From NCBI GenBank assembly GCA_050250575.1, contig JBFWOJ010000001.1, positions 248,001 through 312,000 on the forward strand: DNA of 64,000 nucleotides, read 5' to 3'. Origin of the DNA: SHVO01 sp050250575 (lineage in GTDB: Bacteria; Pseudomonadota; Alphaproteobacteria; Rhodospirillales; Rhodospirillaceae). This document shows positions 29,589 through 42,300 of the stretch, in pieces. The notes below the pieces were generated by a model. The model ran no database searches, had not been told where the DNA came from, and saw nothing but the letters and a program-made list of their open reading frames with translations. Each line of letters starts with the position of its first letter. Positions within the stretch are counted from its first letter, which is position 1. A program made the translations under genes and the position numbers.

Positions 29589-30401
29589 TCACGGATAGTG
29601 CTTCATCGCCCGCTCGAGCCAGAGCGCAAGACGCACGCCGGCGCGGCTGATCTGTTCGACGGCGACGCGGCGGTTCTGCTGGATATAGATCTCGCCGAGC
29701 TCGAATCCATTCCCCGGATTGCCGACGTAGGCGGTGGCGGGCGCGCGCAGCAAGGCGAGACTCTCGTTCGCCCATACCAACGGCGGCGCATCGACGCCGG
29801 AGAAATCACGCTCGATCGGGATATAGGAACGCAAACGCGCGCCGAGAACATCGGCGCCGACCGGCTCGGCCTCCACCAGCGCGTAATCCCAGACGCCGTG
29901 CATGGTCCAGTCTTGACCGTTGAGCTTCACCCGGAGCAGGGAGCCGCGGCGGTCGTCGGGAAATCCCGTATGCAGCGGCTGATGCAGGTCGCCGACGAAA
30001 TGCGAAAGGAACATCAGCGCCCTGGCGCGCTCGGGCTTCGCCACTTGGCTTGTGAGGATCGCGAACTGGCGCTCGATCTCGCGCACCGCGCAGCTGGTCT
30101 CGGCCGGGCAGTCCCGCTCCATGATGACCTCGGTCGCGCCTTTGGGCACGCTGACGTAGTGCCAGGGCCCGGTCTCGCGGTGGCCTTCGCGATGGGCGTC
30201 GGCCCAGTTGCAGGAATCCTCGAACTCCTCGCGGGTGTTGAAGTCGAGGATGTCGAGCACCTTGTCGCGCGCCTCGACGCTCAAGTGGTCCCAGGTGATG
30301 CGACAGACCCAGCGATGGCCGACGTCGCCCCAGGCCGCCGCCGGCCGCGGCGCCGCGAGAAGCACGAACCCGAGGGCGAGCGCGGCCGATACCTGCCTCA
30401 T
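29589..30401 (-). CDS. S1/P1-type secreted nuclease (complete zinc site)
   Basis: 270 residues. The ATG at 30401 overlaps the upstream stop by ATGA. A signal peptide ends at AAA, giving Trp24 as the mature N-terminus, which binds zinc in this family. All expected ligands are present: W and H in WGDVGHRW, D in NWAD, H in PWHYVS, H and D in SHFVGD, H in QPLHTG, and H and D in MHGVWD. It degrades single-stranded nucleic acid in the periplasm. It is co-transcribed downstream of a response regulator. A second, altered paralogue lies at 44767. Confidence 0.93.
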   Translation of the reverse strand: MRQVSAALALGFVLLAAPRPAAAWGDVGHRWVCRITWDHLSVEARDKVLDILDFNTREEFEDSCNWADAHREGHRETGPWHYVSVPKGATEVIMERDCPAETSCAVREIERQFAILTSQVAKPERARALMFLSHFVGDLHQPLHTGFPDDRRGSLLRVKLNGQDWTMHGVWDYALVEAEPVGADVLGARLRSYIPIERDFSGVDAPPLVWANESLALLRAPATAYVGNPGNGFELGEIYIQQNRRVAVEQISRAGVRLALWLERAMKHYP

Positions 30402-31342
30402 TCGTGGATCCACACCTCTTTGATCTCGCCTTCGATGTCGCTGATCTCCGAGAGGCGGCGGGCGTAGCGCGCGCGGAAGGGCGTCCCCGCGGCGACGAGC
30501 AACGTGCCGGTACGCCCGACGATGTTCTTGGCGATCACGGCGCCCTCGGGAATCTCGGAGAGCTTGACCGCTTTCACCGGTCCCTTCGGCGCGGCGGCGG
30601 CCGGCGCGGGCTCGCGCGGCGCGGCCGGCTTCGCGCCCGGCGGGGAAGCGGGCTTCCCGGCCGGCCGCGCGGGGGCTTTCGCGGCAGGTTTCGCGGGTAC
30701 GGGTGCGGGTGCGGGTGCGGATGCGGGTGCGGGCGCTTCGGACCCGGGCGGCTCGCTTTGCGCCGGCGGCGGCGCGCGCAGCCTCGCCTCCGCGGCCTTG
30801 GCTTTCATCTCCTCGAGGAATTCCTCGGCCGCGGCGTCTTCAGGGGCCTTCTCGGGCGGCGGCGGGGGAGGCTGTACACCGCCCGTGCGCAGGAAAGCAT
30901 CGGCGTGGCGAACGTCGACCGCTTCGTAGTCCTCGACCGGCAGCGCTTCGAAGCGGTACTGGAGCGCCCGGTTCATGTGCTTGATCAAGGTCTCCAGCGA
31001 GACCGGCTTTGCGAGGAAGGTATCGACGTCGAGCACGATGGCGAGACCGACGAGATGGCGCACGGCATGGCCGGTGAGCATGACGCAGATCAGATTGCGC
31101 TCGGCCGCGGTCTTGCCGGTGCGGATGCGCTTCAGAAGCTCGAGCCCGTGGATCCCGGGCATGCGGAAATCGATGATCATGGCGGTGACCGCGTGGCGCT
31201 CGAGCATGTCGAGGGCCTCGTAGCCGTTCGAGGCAAGGAGCACTTCGCCGGCGCCCGCCTTGCGCAGCATCTGCGCGACGAGCCCCTGGCTGAACGGCTC
31301 GTCGTCGACCACCAAGACGCGCTGCTGCTGAAAGGTCGTCAC
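30398..31342 (-). CDS. Response regulator with long Pro/Ala linker and small C-terminal domain
   Basis: 314 residues from the GTG at 31342 (AAGGGGC 6 nt upstream); an open frame goes to 31414. The receiver domain is complete: VLVVDDEPFS, MIIDFRMPG (phospho-Asp), VMLTGHA and FLAKPVS. A linker of about 100 residues rich in Ala, Pro and Lys follows, containing GGTGCG-type hexamer repeats in the DNA near 30690-30731. The last 48 residues (GAVIAKNIVGRTGTLLVAAGT) resemble the small domain found with HD-GYP regulators. No output enzyme is present. It sits 112 nt from the hybrid kinase on the same strand and is its natural partner. Confidence 0.88.
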   Translation of the reverse strand: MTTFQQQRVLVVDDEPFSQGLVAQMLRKAGAGEVLLASNGYEALDMLERHAVTAMIIDFRMPGIHGLELLKRIRTGKTAAERNLICVMLTGHAVRHLVGLAIVLDVDTFLAKPVSLETLIKHMNRALQYRFEALPVEDYEAVDVRHADAFLRTGGVQPPPPPPEKAPEDAAAEEFLEEMKAKAAEARLRAPPPAQSEPPGSEAPAPASAPAPAPVPAKPAAKAPARPAGKPASPPGAKPAAPREPAPAAAAPKGPVKAVKLSEIPEGAVIAKNIVGRTGTLLVAAGTPFRARYARRLSEISDIEGEIKEVWIHE

Positions 31343-31453
31343 GTCACGCCCCTTAAGTGCCCCACATGTATTTCTAACACGAAAAACGACCCCTCCCCTA
31401 CCCCCTCCCCTCACGCACAGAAGGGAATGGGAATTCGGGGAGGGAAAATAAAC

Positions 31454-34414
<2,961 letters not shown>

Positions 34415-34819
34415 GACCCCCTCACATATATAAATGCATGGACATCCCGCCGGTCGGGCCCGGCGGGGAAAGCATCGTAGCGGCGCACGGACCAAGTTTC
34501 CGCTGATTTATCATCGGCCTGGGCCCTAAAATAACCGCGCGGGTGCGCCGGCCGCGGGCGCCGGCGGACGCGCGAATCCCTGGGAGAGGCGCCGCCAGCA
34601 ACCGCGGGCTTTACAGCCCGCCGCCCGGCGAAATTTATGGGATCGCCGCGGCCGGCCATTGTATCGTTTTGTATCACCCGCGCGGCGCGGCAAGAGTGCA
34701 CCAAGGTCTTTGAAAATAGGGAGTTTTCGCCATCGCGCGCGCTTGCCGGGCGGGCCGGGGCGGACCATGATACAGAGTGATGCACACGCGGGGGGTCGGC
34801 CGCAGTTACTCTCGGCGGC
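34415..34819. other. Divergent promoter region between hybrid kinase and OmpR-type regulator
   Basis: 405 nt without a supported gene. Notable are TTGTATCG and TTGTATCA in a 10-bp tandem (34659-34676) and an inverted copy GATACA (34769-34774) 46 bp before the OmpR-type gene start, a layout common for OmpR-family operators. The frames running through the region are weak. Confidence 0.6.
34659..34777. promoter_or_regulatory. Candidate OmpR-type regulator sites (TTGTATC direct repeat + inverted copy)
   Basis: TTGTATC occurs at 34659 and 34669, exactly 10 bp apart, and TGATACAG at 34768 carries the reverse complement. OmpR-family regulators typically bind direct repeats on one face of the helix, so autoregulation of the response regulator starting at 34820 is plausible. 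Inference from layout only. Confidence 0.4.
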
Positions 34820-35595
<776 letters not shown>

Positions 35596-35599
<4 letters not shown>

Positions 35600-37269
35600 C
35601 CGCGAAGATCATCGCGCAGGCCGGGATGCGCTGGTTCGGCACGCTCGGAGGCCGACTGACGATCCTGCTGCTGGCCGCCCTTGCCGTCGGGCAGGCGACG
35701 ACGATTTTCTACCTGGTTGAAGTGCACGAAAGAGAACGCGCTCTTGGCGTCGATCAGGCGTTTTTCGGCACGTTGCTGCGCAGCGCGCAGGCCATCGATA
35801 CGCTCGACGGTTTCGAGCGCGAGGCCTACCTGCGTTCGATCGGCACCGGCGGTCTCAGCTACTGGGTCGGGCCGCGGCCGGCCCTGGAGGCGCACGAAGC
35901 GGCGCCGAAAGAAGACAGCCCGCCGCTTCCGGAGGCATGGGCGCTGATCTCGTCCGACGACAAGCGCGTCGCGTGGTATGAGGACGCGCGGCCCTTCAGC
36001 ATGAAATATCGCGTGTTTCAACCGCCGCCGCCGCCCGCCGCGCGCCTGACGGACGCCGATATTCCCGCCGATGCCGACGGCCTGGAACCTACCGACTTCA
36101 TTCCCGCCGGCCAGGCGATCCCTTATTCCGCCGCCCGCGACGCGCCGATGAAGCCTCGGCCGGCGGGCGGCGGCGCGCCGAAAGCAAAACCCCGGCCGCC
36201 GGAAGCAGGCGAACGGCCGGCGCCGCATGAGGAGTCCGAGGGAGAACTGCGCGAGCCGGAGCAGCTGCGGTCCAATCCCGCCTACGGCGAAGCGGCTTCG
36301 CGACGGCCGACCGCAGGGTTCGGCACGCCGCCGATCCGGTGGCGCGCGGCGATCATGCTTTCGGATGGGCAGTGGCTGAACGGCGAATACAATTACATGG
36401 CCGGCCTGCCGGGCTGGGTGGAGGTCGTCTTCCAGCAAAACATGATCGTGCTGGCGTTCACCGGCTCGATCATCATCCTCGGCGTGGCGCTGACGACCCA
36501 GCGTCTTTCGGTCCTCGCCCGCGCCGCCGACCGCGTCGGCCGCGGCGACACGCTCGAGCCGATTCATGAATCCGGCACCAGCGAAGTGCGCGGCCTGACC
36601 CAGTCCTTCAATACGATGTCGCTGCGCCTGAGGCGCTTCATCGAAGGGCGCACCCAGATGCTGGGGGCCATCAGCCACGACCTGCGCACGCCGATCACGG
36701 GTCTGCGTCTGCGGGCCGAACTGGTAGACGACGATGAGAACCGCGATCGCATGCTGGCGATCATCGATGAGCTGCACCACCTGACGGAGGCGACCCTCGC
36801 ACTCGCCCGCGAGGATTCCATCCTGGAGCGCACGGATCGGGTCGACGTCACCTCGCTGGTCGAAAGCATCGCCGACGACCTGAGCGACGTGGGCATGGAC
36901 GTGAGCTGCACGGTGGAGCGCGGCGTGACGGTGTGCTGCCGCCCGTTCTCGCTGCGCCGCGCGATCCGCAACCTTGCGGAGAACGGCGTGAAATACGGCA
37001 AGCGTTCGCGCATCACCCTCAACACCACCGAAAAGTACGTGCGTATCCTCATCGACGACGACGGGCCGGGCATTCCGGAAGACCAGTTGGAAAAAGCCCT
37101 GCTGCCGTTCGTGCGGCTCGAAGGATCGCGCAGCCGGGAGACCGGCGGCGCGGGCCTGGGACTCGCGATCACGCGCTCGATCGTGTTGAACCACGGCGGC
37201 GATCTGCGCCTCGCGAACCGGCGCGAGGGCGGCTTGCGCGCCGAGATCCTGCTGCCCAGGGACGCGTAA
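35596..37269 (+). CDS. EnvZ-type sensor histidine kinase
   Basis: 557 residues. Two membrane helices (LTILLLAALAVGQATTIFYLV and NMIVLAFTGSIIILGVALT) flank a periplasmic domain of about 250 residues with an unusual Pro/Ala/Lys-rich insert (RPAGGGAPKAKPRPPEAGE), then HAMP, HisKA with phospho-His361 (GAISHDLRTPITG) and HATPase (RNLAENGVKY, DDDGPGIPEDQL, GGAGLGLAITRS). It senses an envelope signal and phosphorylates the adjacent OmpR-type regulator. The ATG overlaps the regulator's stop. Confidence 0.95.
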
Positions 37270-37392
37270 AGCCTGGATTTCCACACGTAATATAAGTATG
37301 GCCGCGCCAGTCCCGGGCTCATAAAATGCGCCCGGGGACTTGTGGGGCGTGCCGCCGGTGGAAGCCGGCGGCCTTTGGCATGGGATCTGTTC

Positions 37393-38412
37393 GTGGCGAC
37401 TGTCGTCAATCTTGAAACTAGCCGTCGGGCGAAATCGAAGGCGCTCGACGCATTGGTCGGCCTGGTCGACGAGGACCTGCGCGCCGTCAACCGCACCATC
37501 GTGGCGCGGATGCACAGTCCGGTGACGCTGATCCCGCAGCTGGCGGGCCATATCGTCGCGGCCGGCGGCAAGCGCTTGCGCCCGCTCCTCACGCTGGCCG
37601 CCACCAAGCTGTGCGGCTACCAGGGCGAGCGGCACGTCAAGCTCGCCACGTGCGTCGAATTCATCCACACCGCAACGCTGCTCCATGACGATGTCGTGGA
37701 CGACAGCGAGCTGCGCCGCGGCCAATCCAGCGCCAACGCAATCTGGGGCAATCAATCGAGCGTGCTGGTGGGCGACTTCCTCTTCAGCCGCGCCTTCGAG
37801 CTGATGGTCGAGGACGGCTCGCTCAAAGTGCTTCAAATCCTCTCGCGCGCCTCGGCGGTGATCGCAGAGGGTGAGGTGCACCAGCTGCTGACGTCGAACG
37901 ACACCGAGACCAGCGAAGCGCAATACCTGGAAGTGATCCAGGCCAAGACCGCCGAGCTCTTCGCCGCCGCCGCGCGCATCGGGGCGGTGGTGGCCGACCG
38001 GCCGGACGTGGAAGAGGAAGCCTTGCGGGTCTACGGGCTCAATCTTGGCATCGCCTTCCAGCTGATCGACGACGTGCTCGACTATTCGGCCCGCCAGGCG
38101 GAGCTGGGCAAGACGGTGGGCGACGATTTCCGCGAAGGGAAGATCACCCTGCCCGTGATCCTCGCCTTCCGCCGCGGCGACGACGGCGAGCGTGCGTTCT
38201 GGAAGCGCACGCTGGAGACCTTGGATCAGAAGGACGGCGACCTCGCCCGCGCCATGGAGCTGATGAAAGACCACTCGAGCCTCGCCGACACCGTCAACCG
38301 CGCGCGCCACTACGGCGCCGTTGCCCGTGACGCTCTCGGCATCTTCCCGGAAAGCCCCACCAAAACGGCTTTGCTCGACATCATCGATTTCTGCATCGAG
38401 CGCGCGTATTAG
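37393..38412 (+). CDS. ispB: Polyprenyl (octaprenyl-type) diphosphate synthase
   Basis: About 339 residues. The GTG at 37393 fits the family N-terminus best; a GTG at 37342 is also open. Two Asp-rich motifs are present: LLHDDVVDDSELRRG (about residue 98) and QLIDDVLDY (about 224), with GGKRLRP near residue 55. It elongates isoprenyl diphosphates, probably for the ubiquinone side chain. It lies 123 nt after the sensor kinase and may be read from its own promoter. Confidence 0.92.
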   Translation: MATVVNLETSRRAKSKALDALVGLVDEDLRAVNRTIVARMHSPVTLIPQLAGHIVAAGGKRLRPLLTLAATKLCGYQGERHVKLATCVEFIHTATLLHDDVVDDSELRRGQSSANAIWGNQSSVLVGDFLFSRAFELMVEDGSLKVLQILSRASAVIAEGEVHQLLTSNDTETSEAQYLEVIQAKTAELFAAAARIGAVVADRPDVEEEALRVYGLNLGIAFQLIDDVLDYSARQAELGKTVGDDFREGKITLPVILAFRRGDDGERAFWKRTLETLDQKDGDLARAMELMKDHSSLADTVNRARHYGAVARDALGIFPESPTKTALLDIIDFCIERAY

Positions 38413-38628
38413 ACGCGATCGACGTTTCAATGGGTCCTTACGCGGCGGCAGGTTTCGCGGCGGGGATCACGATCCGGCTGCATGGGACGACGCGGGCGTG
38501 ATCACGCTTGCGTGACCCCCGCGTGAAACCCCTGGCAGGGCACATTTTTCGCCCTCGGGGGCCCTGCCCTCGGTCCGCCCGCCGAGTATAATGCGCTCCC
38601 CACCACACCCCCAGGGAGGAGATTTTCC

Positions 38629-39384
38629 ATGATGATCCGTACATTGAGTGTCGTTGCCATAGCCGCCGGTCTCGCCTTCAGCACCGCGAGCGTCTCCATG
38701 GCGCAAAGCGACGCCGTGAAGGCCGCCGTCGCCGACGCCGGGCGTCCGCAGCCCGACAAGGACCGCGACGCCGGCCGCAAGCCGGCCGAAGTTACCGCCG
38801 CCGCCGGCATCAAGGCCGGCGACGTGGTGGCCGACATCAATCCGGGCGGCGGCTACTGGACCCGTATCTTCTCCAAGATCGTGGGCGCCAAAGGCAAAGT
38901 CTATGCGGTCGTGTCCGACGCCGGCCTTGCGAAGAACCCTAAAGCCGCCGACGCCGTGAAGGCCATCGCCGAAGACAAGGCCTACGGCGGCAACGTCGAA
39001 GTGACGGTCGCGGACTTCGCGAACCTCAAGACCGCGGCGCCGCTGGATGTCGCGTGGACGTCGTGGAACTATCACGACTTCAAGAACCGCGGTTCGAACT
39101 TCACGCCGAACATGAACAAGGCGGTGTTCGCCGCGCTCAAGCCGGGCGGCCGCTACATCGTGATCGATCATTCCGCGGGCGCGAACACCACGCCCGAGGC
39201 GACGGAAAAGCTGCACCGCGTCAGCCCGGACCTCGTCAAACAGGAAGTGACCGCGGCAGGTTTCAAGCTGGAAAGCGAAAGCAAGCTGCTCGCGCACCCG
39301 GAAGACAACCACACGAGCCCGGTGTTCGACGGGGCAGTGCGCGGCAAGACCGACTCCTTCATGCTGGTGTTCCGTAAGCCGTAG
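38629..39384 (+). CDS. Exported class I SAM-methyltransferase-like protein
   Basis: 251 residues with a signal peptide (RTLSVVAIAAGLAFSTASVSMAQ). The mature part is a SAM-fold: VVADINPGGGYWTRIFSKIVGAKGKVY split across the loop region, then DVAWTSWNYHDF and LKPGGRYIVIDHSAG. A periplasmic methyltransferase fold is uncommon, since SAM is not expected there. Proteins of this type do occur in other alphaproteobacteria and are uncharacterised. A strong ribosome-binding site (GGGAGGAG) precedes the ATG. Confidence 0.85.
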   Translation: MMIRTLSVVAIAAGLAFSTASVSMAQSDAVKAAVADAGRPQPDKDRDAGRKPAEVTAAAGIKAGDVVADINPGGGYWTRIFSKIVGAKGKVYAVVSDAGLAKNPKAADAVKAIAEDKAYGGNVEVTVADFANLKTAAPLDVAWTSWNYHDFKNRGSNFTPNMNKAVFAALKPGGRYIVIDHSAGANTTPEATEKLHRVSPDLVKQEVTAAGFKLESESKLLAHPEDNHTSPVFDGAVRGKTDSFMLVFRKP

Positions 39385-39436
39385 GGCGAAAGGCCCCGCC
39401 CGGAGCCTTTTCCGGCAAGGGGTTAGCCGAAATCGG

Positions 39437-39469
39437 GGGGTCGGGACGGCGCTTGCGCCGCCCGGCCCC
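39437..39469. terminator. GC-rich stem-loop between the methyltransferase and tRNA-Pro
   Basis: The arms GGGGTCGGG-CGGCG and CGCCG-CCCGGCCCC pair with a single bulged A and one G-T wobble, loop CTTG. Only a short T run follows, so it may end the upstream transcript poorly. Confidence 0.5.
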
Positions 39470-39499
39470 TCTGGCTATAAGCACGCCTCACGTAAGGAT

Positions 39500-39576
39500 C
39501 GGAGCGTAGCTCAGCCTGGTAGAGCACTGCTTTCGGGAGGCAGGGGTCGGAGGTTCAAATCCTCTCGCTCCGACCA
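39500..39576 (+). tRNA. tRNA-Pro (anticodon CGG)
   Basis: A complete cloverleaf with encoded CCA: acceptor CGGAGCG/CGCTCCG, D arm GCTC...GAGC, anticodon arm CTGCT-TTCGGGA-GGCAG, and T loop TTCAAAT. The loop reads C-G-G at positions 34-36, so the tRNA decodes CCG. It is the likely integration point of the island that follows: tRNA 3' ends are common attachment sites. Confidence 0.95.
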
Positions 39577-39592
39577 ATACTAACATATTGAT

Positions 39593-39630
39593 AAGGCTGC
39601 ACTTTATCCCGAAACGTGCGGCCTTTTTCT
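39593..39630 (+). terminator. Terminator of tRNA-Pro
   Basis: Stem AAGGCTGCAC with GTGCGGCCTT (one G-T wobble), loop of 13 nt, followed by TTTTCTTTT. It lies 17 nt after the tRNA end. Confidence 0.75.
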
Positions 39631-39771
39631 TTTCCTAGGTACCGTATAGGTACCAACCAAGCATTGCCAAGCGCTTGTGGTGGCGAGCGGACGCCAGGTC
39701 CGCCGACCGATTGGCGACCCGACCGTTCGGTACGACGCTCACCCGTCGCCACTGAATCTCGGGGGGAGAGC

Positions 39772-39855
39772 ATGGCAGCGAAGAAGAAACCGAGCGGAAA
39801 AGTCACACCACTTCCCGCGGTGTCGAGATCAGAACTCGGTGGGACTGGGTATTGA
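39772..39855 (+). CDS. 27-residue leader-like ORF before the FkbM gene
   Basis: A short frame starting at the ATG at 39772 with an excellent ribosome-binding site (GGGGGGAGAGC). Its product starts with a basic run (AAKKKPSGK) and ends SELGGTGY. Its TGA overlaps the TTG start of the FkbM gene (ATTGA), so it could control translation of that gene by coupling. Too short to recognise as a protein family. Confidence 0.45.
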   Translation: MAAKKKPSGKVTPLPAVSRSELGGTGY

Positions 39856-40580
39856 CCGAGGACGCCATTCGAGAGTTTTTGAAATTTTTTGGCGGCAACA
39901 GGTATCCGCGCGGGCCGGTGGCGCCGGATTGGAACATTGATCAGCTGCGGTATGGAGATATTCACTTCGGCTTGGCTGGCGAGGACGTGGTTCTGCGCAA
40001 TGTGCTCAAGCGGCGAATCTGGTCTGGCAAGCCTGGGCGGTATGTAGACATCGGGTGCCATAGACCGGCATTCATCTCGAACACCTACTTCTTCTATCTG
40101 ATCGGCTGGCGCGGCCTATGCGTTGATGCAAACCCGGCATTCGCCGCGGACTGGGCGACTATTCGGCCTCAAGACGCATATGTGCACGCGGCGATCGGCG
40201 GCGGGGCAAGCCGTTTCTTCCTGGAGAACAAATTAAATCTAGGAGCCAGCATAGTCAGTGACTCGCCCAATCCACCGACGCCCGACTTCGCGCCCGGCAT
40301 ACAGGTTCCCGTAAAGCGGCTCGACACCCTACTCCATCGCACTATCGGCAATAAGCCGATTGAACTGATGAGCATCGACATCGAGGGCGGGGAGATGGCG
40401 GCCTTGCAGACTAACGATTGGGACCGCTGGCGCCCGTCGGTAATCATGTTGGAATGCTCGAATTTCAGCTTCGATGAGCCGTACTTGGAGCCGACGGTCG
40501 CCTACCTTCATAGGATGGGGTATTCGCTTGAGGCCAGAGTGTCCGCGAATGTCGTCCTCACAGCTGGCGAACTGGTATGA
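39852..40580 (+). CDS. FkbM family SAM-dependent methyltransferase
   Basis: 242 residues with a TTG start overlapping the leader ORF stop. It has the FkbM layout: YVDIGCHRPAFISNTYFF (SAM loop), GLCVDANP, and IELMSIDIEGGEMAALQ with the conserved acidic IDIEGGE. These enzymes O-methylate sugars on surface glycans or natural products. The island setting, lower GC and rare start codon suggest horizontal gain. Confidence 0.88.
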   Translation: MTEDAIREFLKFFGGNRYPRGPVAPDWNIDQLRYGDIHFGLAGEDVVLRNVLKRRIWSGKPGRYVDIGCHRPAFISNTYFFYLIGWRGLCVDANPAFAADWATIRPQDAYVHAAIGGGASRFFLENKLNLGASIVSDSPNPPTPDFAPGIQVPVKRLDTLLHRTIGNKPIELMSIDIEGGEMAALQTNDWDRWRPSVIMLECSNFSFDEPYLEPTVAYLHRMGYSLEARVSANVVLTAGELV

Positions 40581-40651
40581 AGCTCGGGCAGAAGCAACTA
40601 TGGCGCCACTCGACCATTGCTGAAGCAACCCACATATCGCGCTATAAGCGC

Positions 40652-40695
40652 GCCGGGACTGCTACAGAAATTAGCATGTAGGCCAAAGTCCCGGC
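40652..40695. repeat. 9-bp perfect inverted repeat (GCCGGGACT / AGTCCCGGC)
   Basis: Arms at 40652-40660 and 40687-40695 flank 26 nt. It is about 70 nt after the FkbM stop and could form a long-looped terminator or be an operator. Confidence 0.6.
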
Positions 40696-41180
40696 TTTAC
40701 GCTGCGCCCAATTCTTCCGGCGAAGAATACTCCCGCGCCTCGCTGTCCCGCGCAGATCGTGTCCCTTAATTGATCGGAGCCCACACAATCTTTGGCGGAT
40801 TTCGCCGCGTAACTTCGCCCCTGGTGGCCACGAACCCAGAGCCCGCAGGTATGCGAGCTGGCTGACATCCCGCATCACTAAACGAAAGATCCCGGCAATA
40901 ACGGAGCCGGGGTCTTAAGGCGCACGCCGAAGAGTCTGCAAGCAGATAAAGCGTACGCCTGCACAAGCCCTTCTACAATGTGGATGAAGCGAGAATCTTT
41001 CCCCAAGGCGTCTCGGGAAATGAAACCCCGCATTAGACCATTGCAGACGCGACCCGCCGGGTTTCCTAAAAACGGGCTGGCGTTCTGTAAGCCGTCCACG
41101 GCTACCGAGGTCCTATCCGTCACCCGGGCCAGGGTGAAATTTTTCTCCTGCCGACTTCCAAAGGGCGCTGCCGTATGAAA

Positions 41181-41208
41181 CGTAAGCGACCAAACTATAA
41201 CGCTTACG
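41181..41208. repeat. 8-bp perfect inverted repeat (CGTAAGCG / CGCTTACG)
   Basis: Arms at 41181-41188 and 41201-41208, separated by 12 bp, 117 bp upstream of the oxygenase ATG. The core GTAAGC is the same word as in the repeat array before the HTH-PPDK gene, which may be coincidence. Candidate operator. Confidence 0.55.
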
Positions 41209-41324
41209 ATTGAGCCGTGCTATTTTCGTGACAGTCCACCACCTCGGCATCCAACGGTGGATTCCTGGTGCAGCCTGGGTCGGCCAGTTTCTGTCACAGA
41301 ATAAATGCCAAGAGCGGGTCGTCT

Positions 41325-41900
41325 ATGTTCATAGAGGAATATCCTGGCCTAGTCGCTCCGGACCTGTGTGAACGGATTATAACCAAGTTTGAATCCGATC
41401 CCCACACGATGCCAAGTGTCATCAACGTTGCAGGCTATTCAAGTGTCAGCGATGTGCGGACGGGCACATCACTGCCTTGTCCGCTGACCGGCGACTGGAA
41501 GGCGCTTATTGAACAGCTTATTCCGGCGCTGAATACGGCGCTTAAGCGCTACGCCGCCACCTACCAATCAATGCGGAATTTGATCGATAATTATGGTCTC
41601 CACTGCACCAGTCCGATCATAGAGCGGGTCGATCCGGGGCAAGGGTTCAACTGGCATTGTGATCAGACAATGTATTCCTCGGAACGGGTCTTAACGTCCC
41701 TCCTGTACCTGAGGACTGTGAGAGAGGGCGGCGCTACTGAATTCTTGCAACAAAAACGCTCAATCCAGCCGGAGGCCGGAAAGATTGCATTGTTTCCCAG
41801 CGCCTGGACGCACTTACACAGGGGCGCTTCTCCAACATCAGAAATTAAGTACGTAGCGTGCTCCTTCTGGGTCTATGACAAATCAAAGGTAGGTAAGTGA
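41325..41900 (+). CDS. Fe(II)/2-oxoglutarate-dependent dioxygenase (prolyl-hydroxylase-like)
   Basis: 191 residues from the ATG at 41325; the open frame from 41268 has no domain support. The iron site is visible as H and D in FNWHCDQT and the distal H in WTHLHRG, with a following stretch for 2-oxoglutarate (CSFWVY). The fold is that of P4H-like hydroxylases. Substrate unknown. Lower GC and the island context suggest acquisition. It is separated from the FkbM gene by more than 700 nt. Confidence 0.87.
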   Translation: MFIEEYPGLVAPDLCERIITKFESDPHTMPSVINVAGYSSVSDVRTGTSLPCPLTGDWKALIEQLIPALNTALKRYAATYQSMRNLIDNYGLHCTSPIIERVDPGQGFNWHCDQTMYSSERVLTSLLYLRTVREGGATEFLQQKRSIQPEAGKIALFPSAWTHLHRGASPTSEIKYVACSFWVYDKSKVGK

Positions 41901-42260
41901 GCCATCTGACTGGCCCTTCGTCCTTTGCCTGCCCGACCGGGCGATTAGCGGGGCGGTCGTCTGCGCCCACGCCATGCCGGCCGGCGCCGATGTCATCGCC
42001 GACCGAGGCTACGACGCAGATTGGATCAGGGAACTGATCGAGGATCAGGACTGCACGCCGCAAATTCCGCCAAAATCGAACCGCTACGACGGGATTACAT
42101 ACGACAAGCGGAAGTACACGAAGCGCAACCTGATCGAGCAGTGCTTCAATAAACTCAAGCAGTTCAGACATACCGCTACGCGCTATGACCGAAGCGCTTG
42201 GAACTACCTCGCCATGGTCAAAATCGCCGCAGTTCGTTCCTCAGTGGGTTTGTTGCTCAT
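41901..42260 (+). pseudogene. Truncated IS5-family transposase fragment
   Basis: The plus frame through here reads DVIADRGYDADWIRELIEDQ, IPPKSNRYDGITYD, RKYTKRNLIEQCFNKLKQFR and TATRYDRSAWNYLAMVKIAAV, the C-terminal part of IS5-type DDE transposases (the Y-(2)-R-(3)-E-like region in NLIEQCFNKLKQFRHTATRYD). The N-terminal half is missing and the frame runs on antisense into the DPP-IV gene without a proper stop. No terminal inverted repeats seen. The fragment marks the right side of the island. Confidence 0.8.
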
Positions 42261-42300
42261 GCGCCTCCCGCTCGCCGCCCGCACTCCGGAGACCGCAGTC

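Larger units (their letters stand above)
40581..41324. other. 744-nt AT-richer stretch without a supported gene
   Basis: Between the FkbM and oxygenase genes. Open frames (for example 40878-41123 minus, 40978-41178 plus) have no start site support or recognisable domain. It holds the inverted repeats noted at 40652-40695 and 41181-41208, and a perfect 6-bp hairpin with loop ATA at 40638-40652. Possibly remnants of lost island genes. Confidence 0.55.
39577..42300. mobile_element. Candidate decayed island next to tRNA-Pro
   Basis: From the tRNA end to the DPP-IV stop the DNA is visibly poorer in GC than the rest of the window, gene density drops, and the cargo (FkbM methyltransferase, 2OG-oxygenase, leader ORF) is accessory. 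It ends in a truncated IS5-type transposase. No matching copy of the tRNA 3' end was found at the right side and no integrase is present, so an intact element is excluded; the call rests on composition and content. Confidence 0.5.

Noticed and set aside
40878..41178. Open frames in the island gap
   Set aside because: No ribosome-binding site, domain or conserved motif; probably decayed DNA.
42240..42300. Right attachment site for the tRNA-Pro island
   Set aside because: No copy of the tRNA 3' end was found near the transposase fragment or the DPP-IV stop.
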